DNA of 64,000 bases from Panorpa germanica (taxonomy: Eukaryota > Arthropoda > Insecta > Mecoptera > Panorpidae). Shown piece by piece: positions 59,003-64,000 of this stretch (position 1 is the first letter of the stretch; every line of letters starts with the position of its first letter). The DNA lies in contig OY783203.1 of the NCBI GenBank assembly GCA_963678705.1, forward strand, positions 28,998,535 through 29,062,534, written 5' to 3'. The notes under the pieces were generated by a model. That model worked only from the letters and a program-made list of their open reading frames with translations, made no database searches and was not told the origin of the DNA. A program made the position numbers and the translations under genes.

Positions 59003-59450
59003 GCACATGGGCTGAAAAGTCCCGGGCCTAACACATAGATAGCGCTAATTTTAGTGCAGTCACCTTTTTTTCAGTTAATACTAAACTTCAAAAGACAGCT
59101 GTTAAAATTTCATGATATTCTATTCAGTAATTTGTGAGTTATTGTGCTAAGAGTGACGCTACTTTTGGTATTTTCAAAACAATGGATCAAAAACAATTTC
59201 GTGTTTTAATTTTACACTGCTTCTTGATGGGAAAAAATACCGTTCAAGCGAATGAAGAGGTTATCGCTGAAACTGAGGCCTATTTTGCGGCAAAAGATAA
59301 ATCGTTCTACAAAAGTGGTATTGAAATGTTAGAGTGGCGCTGGAATGATTGCGTTGCTCTTGATGGAGATTACGTTGATGAATAAAGCTAATTTTGAACC
59401 AAAAAAACTGTGTTTTCTTTGCTAGGCCCGGGACTTTTCAGCCCATGTGT
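59003..59450 (+). mobile_element. Mariner (lineage 1) deletion derivative, 448 bp
   Basis: TIRs GCACATGGGCTGAAAAGTCC and the complement of GGACTTTTCAGCCCATGTGT, with TA at 59001-59002 and 59451-59452. Ends and flanking UTRs match the 37.5-kb copy, but the centre of the transposase gene is gone. Both ends are intact, so it could be moved by a lineage 1 transposase from elsewhere. Confidence 0.9.
59134..59385 (+). pseudogene. In-frame N/C-terminal fusion of mariner transposase (83 codons)
   Basis: The first 39 codons (to GKNTVQA) are the transposase N-terminus, the next are its C-terminus (NEEVIAETEAYFAAKDKSFY to GDYVDE). The joint falls at CGAA, which is present at both parental breakpoints of the 37.5-kb copy, consistent with a 4-bp microhomology deletion. 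All three catalytic Asp and most of both helix-turn-helix units are missing, so it has no enzymatic activity. The likely start is MDQKQF within the frame. Whether it is translated is unknown. Confidence 0.8.
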
Positions 59451-59454
59451 TATA

Positions 59455-59650
59455 TGACGCCACTATTGTCAAATACATATAACTTTTAGACAGTACCAAC
59501 CTTCAAACGATATGTGTCAAAATTTCATGACATTACGACCATTAGTTTACGAATTGCAGTGATTTTAGTGACGCTACATTTGCATTTTTCAAAACAATTT
59601 GAGTTGAAAACAAGTTGATAAAGCCATGTTTTTCATGAGAAAATTGCTGG
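59455..59650 (+). pseudogene. Relic 5' region of a related mariner
   Basis: ACCTTCAAACGATATGTGTC, AAAATTTCATGACATTA, GAATTGCAGTGATTTTAGTG and ACGCTACATTTGCATTTTTC parallel the 5' UTR of the adjacent lineage 1 element (CTTCAAAAGACAGCTGTTAA, AAATTTCATGATATT, GTGACGCTACTTTTGG). It is diverged and has no terminal repeat left. The lineage 1 copy sits directly beside it. Confidence 0.5.
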
Positions 59651-60495
59651 CTACCGAAAATGCTCGGTTCGATGACATCTTTCACCTTGGAGCAGTTATT
59701 CTTTTAGGCCTGTCTTGAGACAATCACCCTTACATTTCATTTACAATTAGATATCATACAATTTACGTATCAATAACGGTTGGGTACGTAAAAAATATTA
59801 TCTAAGTGAGAATATACACCTAGGATAAATATTTAGCTCGACAAGGAAATAAATAACAATTTCCTTTACCCACGTATTCTTTCCAACTAATATGTTTTTA
59901 ATGAACTAAAATATTGTCTGTAAGATGCTATTTTCCAGTAAACTATAAACGTCAGAACTAAATATGACGGATGGGGACATCCTATCATTTTCCTATCATT
60001 ATTACAAAAAACCCATTGTATTCCAAATCTGTGTTAAATACTTATTTATGAAAAAATCACGTGACTAACGTTTTGAAAATATAATAAAGCTTGAAACGTC
60101 AAAAAGTTAACTAAAGGGGCCACGCGCTTCATTAGACTAATACTAGGTGAGAGGTAAGGAGCTAGAGAGGGAGACAGTAAAAGGAAGAGGAGGAGGAGAA
60201 TGTGATGTTGAATAATATTACGTATTTAAAGGATTTTGTTTCTAATAGCATCTTCTTCTTATTTAAAACAACAAAAAAACAAGTAATAGATATTTATAAA
60301 GTAAATAAAGGAAGGTGAAACTATGTCATTAAATATTTTTGTCTCTGCTGATATCAAAATATAAGATTCACTTTGATGAACCACAATTATGAACTTTCTC
60401 CTCTTCTGCCTATTTCTCTACTATTATTATATTTTAATACTGTTTTAGATAAATCAACAACTACGTAGAATCGTTAGTTTTGAATTCTAAAACAT
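59651..60495. other. Unidentified spacer
   Basis: No gene recognised. Confidence 0.4.
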
Positions 60496-60507
60496 TGCAA
60501 ATTACAT

Positions 60508-61322
60508 TATTATTTATTGTTTATTGTTCGCCTTTCGGCTTTACAATCTACATTCTCAAAACATACTTCAAATTACAATTAAATTTACATTATTCTCCAC
60601 CAGCTTATTTATTCTCCTGTTCTTCCTTTCCTTCTTACTATTTCCGCCATCCACCTCTTTCCTTCACTGCCTCCCTTTAATAGCTGGCCAATATTCCTTT
60701 CGCTCGCTACTTTTTCCTTACACTCAAACTTAATGTGCTCCAGTGTTTCGTCCTCCGCTCCGCACATTCTACACTTTCTTTCCTCACTCTTTTCCCAGTA
60801 TCTGTTTCCTTTTTCCTCATTTCCCAATCTAAACCTTGCTGTTGTTCTTATGTGTTTTATGTCTTTTTCTATAAGGTACTGAGGCACATTATTTTCCCAT
60901 AACCTCTTATATCTTTTATTGTAGTTACTTTTTTCTATTTTTCCCATTCTCTCCTGCTGTTGTATCTCCTTATCCCTTCTCCTTAGCTCCTCTTCCACAC
61001 TTGCGCCACCTTCTCTTCTCCTCTCTGCCTCCTCGATCGCCATTCCATTCCTTTCAAAGTACTCCTTTCTCTTTTTTGGACCTCCTCCCCCCCCCCATTC
61101 TTTATGCTATCTTCTCTTATTTTCTTTAAAATTTTGCTTTCCGCTCTGTTCAATTTCTCCTCGTATTTTACTGCTCTTTCCCCTGTTTTAATTCGTATCT
61201 TATCCCTTTTTAGCTCCTCCATCACCATGTATCCTGGCGTGCACCTGTCCAGCCCTAGTACCCATTTCATATATCTCACCTGTATTGCAAATGCAATACC
61301 ATATATCTCACCTGTATTGTAA
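60508..61322 (-). mobile_element. 5'-truncated LINE copy, antisense, 12-bp duplication
   Basis: Same family as 15611-16174. TGCAAATTACAT lies at 60496-60507 and 61323-61334. On the minus strand, in two frames split near a C-run at 61085-61098, it encodes YMKWVLGLDRCTPGYMVMEE, LKRDKIRIKTGERAVKYEEK, then a charged region, RYKRLWENNVPQYLIEKDIK, ARFRLGNEEKGNRYW, CRMCGAEDETLEHIKFEC and RNIGQLLKGG. This is an ORF2 C-terminus with a terminal CxxC...H....C motif. The 3' end gives AAGGCGAACAATAAACAATA. At the 5' end CATATATCTCACCTGTATTG occurs twice. Confidence 0.8.
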
Positions 61323-61371
61323 TGCAAATTACATATTAATTAATTAATTTCGCTATTAGGATAGCCTCAGA

Positions 61372-61432
61372 TATCCCCCCGAAGATATACCAGTCTAGCG
61401 ACAGCCATCAATGCTCTCGCCCACTGTGTTGT
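61372..61432 (-). repeat. tRNA-derived SINE head fragment, antisense
   Basis: Minus strand reads GACAACACAGTGGGCGAGAG, CATTGATGGCTGTCG, matching the GCGAGAGCATT(C/G)ATG head of copies 1 and 3. No B box remains. Confidence 0.4.
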
Positions 61433-63057
61433 CACATATTTGTTTCAAGTCTTTTCATTTTTCAATAACACTTCTTCAATATTTTTTTTACTTATTCATT
61501 AGTAATATTACACAAAACATAAGGTTTTTAAAAACCTTTGTTGGTGCTTTTGTTTCTCAGTTCTCATTTTTGTTCAAGTTGAACATAACGGTAGTTTAGC
61601 AAATCAAAATACCTCGGTTATATTTTTCGTTAGTTAATGGTAATCGATCTTTGACAAATTTCATTCATTCTTTGAGTTAAACTTCAGTTATATCATAGAA
61701 AAAATGATTCTAATTATTGTGTTGTATTCTTATTAATTAGGCATTGGAATTATTATAATTTATATAACAAACATATTACATTATTTGTTGAGTACAAACA
61801 TACATTTTATGTTGATATCTCTATTTCATAACTTGTTCAATAATTAACTAAATTCAAATTAAAACACGAATGTGACAAGGAATGCTTATTCTGAAAACCT
61901 GAAATCTAGAATAAAATATTAAATAAAAACGTAAATTTAATATCAAGACAGTGAGTGGGAATGTGGCTTAATAGTTTACAAAAAGAATTAGCAAAAACTA
62001 GGAGGTTTCATAAATTAAGAACAGATAATAAACTAAGTATTACGAAGGGGGCTCTTCTAAGATTGATCAGTGATTAATTAAATATAATAGACAATTTTAT
62101 TAATACGAATAAATGGTTCAATGTAAGATTTGAGTATAGAACTTCGAACTCACAATGTTCATTATTTAGGCAAGAAATCTTGATAATTTGTGTAGAAAAT
62201 CGCCCATCGTTATTCGCCCTTCGCCCTTCGCTGAATTGAACAACGCCGAACTGACTCTGACTAGAGCAGAAGCTTTTGAAAACAACCCTTTGTAAGAAGT
62301 TTTGCCCTTAGGCAATTTCTGTAGCATATCAAATGCAAAGCGGTAACGCCAAAAGCGGAACTACTACGGCGAACACCCGGTCGTGGTCGGAGTGTCCGGG
62401 GCATTCGGAGTGTGCGGGGGTGTTCGGGGGTTGACGCGGGGAAACATGAAGTTGTAAAAGCTTTCAGAGACTTTGACTAGTAGGCTGAATTTATATTCTT
62501 GTATCGAAATTAGGACATTTGTAGAAGGGATAAAATGATATAGTCAAGAATAGAATATGTGGTCCGCAGATGCATTTAATGTTCAATCGAAAATAAATAA
62601 CTAAAAAAAAAAATTTAGGATGTGTTTTAATTTGAATGCTCAACACCTACTCTTATAATAGGTAAATTATTATAAATTATTACATTATAGATTATACTAC
62701 TCAGAGGGAAGGGGCAAACAGGTATACTTGCCCCGAACGGGCAATTTATGAAGGCGTCAAATTCATATATTTAAAAAAGTAGCTGTATTTCGAAAGGCAC
62801 TGAGTGCACAAAAAAAGTTGCATATTTTTTTGTTTATTAAGAGGAGGAGGGTTTGTAGGGTCAAAGCAACAAAAAAAAGCACATTTTCAATAATGTTATT
62901 TAACGACACAGTTAATATATAATTATTTCTATTATTGCTACACGATAAAATAATATTTATGGAATACTTTGTGAAATTTTCATAAATAAAGATCAAGAAA
63001 TGAGGCATTGACAGCGAATCTCCGCAAACGTCACAAAAAAAATGATTGCGGTGTCCC
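61433..63057. other. Unidentified spacer
   Basis: Mostly AT-rich, with one GC-rich patch at about 62340-62445. No gene recognised. Confidence 0.4.
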
Positions 63058-63545
63058 TCATAACTCATTAACTGAAATCAAAAAACCAAAATTATTTCAT
63101 TAGTTGATAAATTTATACAGGTAAGGGTTATCGAGTTTTCTTTTCATTGATTTTTAAATATTTTACAACATTTAGAAGTCAAAATATCGATTTTTCATGA
63201 AAGAAATCAGACACTTTGTTATTTTAAAATACTTCAAAATTAAAAAAAGAAAGAAAACTTGACAGCGCTACCTCTGCGTTTATGTAAAGAAAGAGTGTGC
63301 AAAATTTCAGAAAGATCGGTCGAGTAGATTTTGAGCTAGAGAGGACATCGATTCTGAAAAAGCTAAGTGCGAGAAAAATGCATTTAAAAGTTTTAAAGAA
63401 AGACAAAACCAGACCAAAGGTGATGACTTAAAACTTTATATCTCCGAGAGTTTTACTCCAATCGACTTCAAATTTTCCCACAATAAATTTAATATGTTGT
63501 ACAATCATATAAATAAATTTAAAAAAATGAAAAAAAAAGTTGAAA
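63058..63545 (+). repeat. Interspersed repeat family F, copy 2
   Basis: Same order of blocks as 18780-19195, with an extra AAAAATGCATTTAAAAGTTTT section. Ends AAAGTTGAAACC followed by non-matching sequence. Confidence 0.7.
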
Positions 63546-64000
63546 CCTTAACCTCCCCTTTCCTCTTAAAGAAAGTTCTCATAGAGATTGATAATAAGAA
63601 ATAACCTACTCTGTTACTCTTCTCTTAATCTTTTGTACTGGGTGCCAGTATCAAGTTGTTGCCTCGGTTCTAAAAAAATCGTAGATCGGATACTAATTAT
63701 ATACAGATATATAAATTATACTGGAGACACGGCTGTCTCAAATATCGTATTCTTAGAGTCTCTTCAGAAGTAACGTGATAAATATTTATGTCAACATATA
63801 TTTAGCCCGCAAAACACAGTTTTGTGAATTTAAGGTTTATATAACATAACCAAAATTACGTTGTATGTAAAGGATTTTATCTAGTATACAACCTTTGTTA
63901 CGTATTTTATTGCTATTTGAAAAATAAGTCTACCCTTTTGTGAATAAACATACTCAATAAAAAAACTCCAAAAAATTCTTAAAAAGTTCTTTATAAAAAA
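63546..64000. other. Unidentified spacer to window end
   Basis: No gene recognised. Confidence 0.4.

Overview
The window looks like AT-rich, gene-poor, repeat-dense nuclear DNA from an insect. The evidence is the mobile-element set: several mariner lineages, a Copia/Ty1 element whose primer-binding site resembles that of Drosophila copia, an R1-like non-LTR element with an APE-type endonuclease, Jockey- and I-like LINE relics, a tRNA-derived SINE family and many short DNA-transposon derivatives (MITEs). I cannot fix the insect order. I see no host protein-coding gene, rRNA or intact tRNA gene that I would defend. Nearly all short open frames are chance frames in AT-rich DNA, microsatellites or pyrimidine-rich repeats.

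Layout. 1-10 kb: mostly unidentified AT-rich sequence with small tandem repeats, a SINE (761-905) and one copy of an unnamed repeat (family D, 7798-8450) beside an antisense SINE head. 10-22 kb: three copies of a MITE with TTATGCCGGTTTCACACCAG ends (family A), a 5'-truncated LINE with a perfect 16-bp target duplication (15611-16174), a mariner relic split by a MITE, and a 5'-truncated R1-like copy (20207-20990). 22-35 kb: a Tc1-type MITE (22313-22546), two Jockey-like fragments, a long (TA)n tract, family D copy 2, a deleted mariner holding a nested MITE (29577-30100), an I-like LINE relic and family A copy 4. 35-45 kb: a SINE, a 1.2-kb mariner with a broken transposase (37538-38736) and a Copia element (40141-44446). 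The Copia element has identical 122-bp LTRs, a 5-bp target duplication and one uninterrupted 1312-codon gag-pol frame. It sits inside a family B MITE. A hAT-type MITE with an exact 8-bp duplication lies at 44846-45013. 45-55 kb: LINE fragments (one Jockey-like with an 11-bp duplication), a second mariner lineage (49960-50867), and an R1-like element (50952-54605, minus strand) with (TA)n on both sides. 55-64 kb: a fold-back element with 77-bp near-perfect terminal repeats, family A copy 5, a long-TIR MITE with a 9-bp duplication, a mariner deletion derivative that keeps an in-frame 83-codon N/C-terminal fusion, and a further LINE copy.

How the parts relate. The window is a record of successive insertions. 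SINEs and mariner relics were hit by family B and family A MITEs, and a family B copy was later hit by the Copia element. The youngest event by its own evidence is Copia (identical LTRs, intact frame). The only two plausibly intact protein genes are Copia gag-pol and the R1-like ORF2, and ORF2 carries a substitution in its endonuclease motif. I found no CRISPR array, operon or novel multi-gene system. The most interesting material is the MITE architecture, the (TA)n-flanked R1-like element and the short-LTR Copia.
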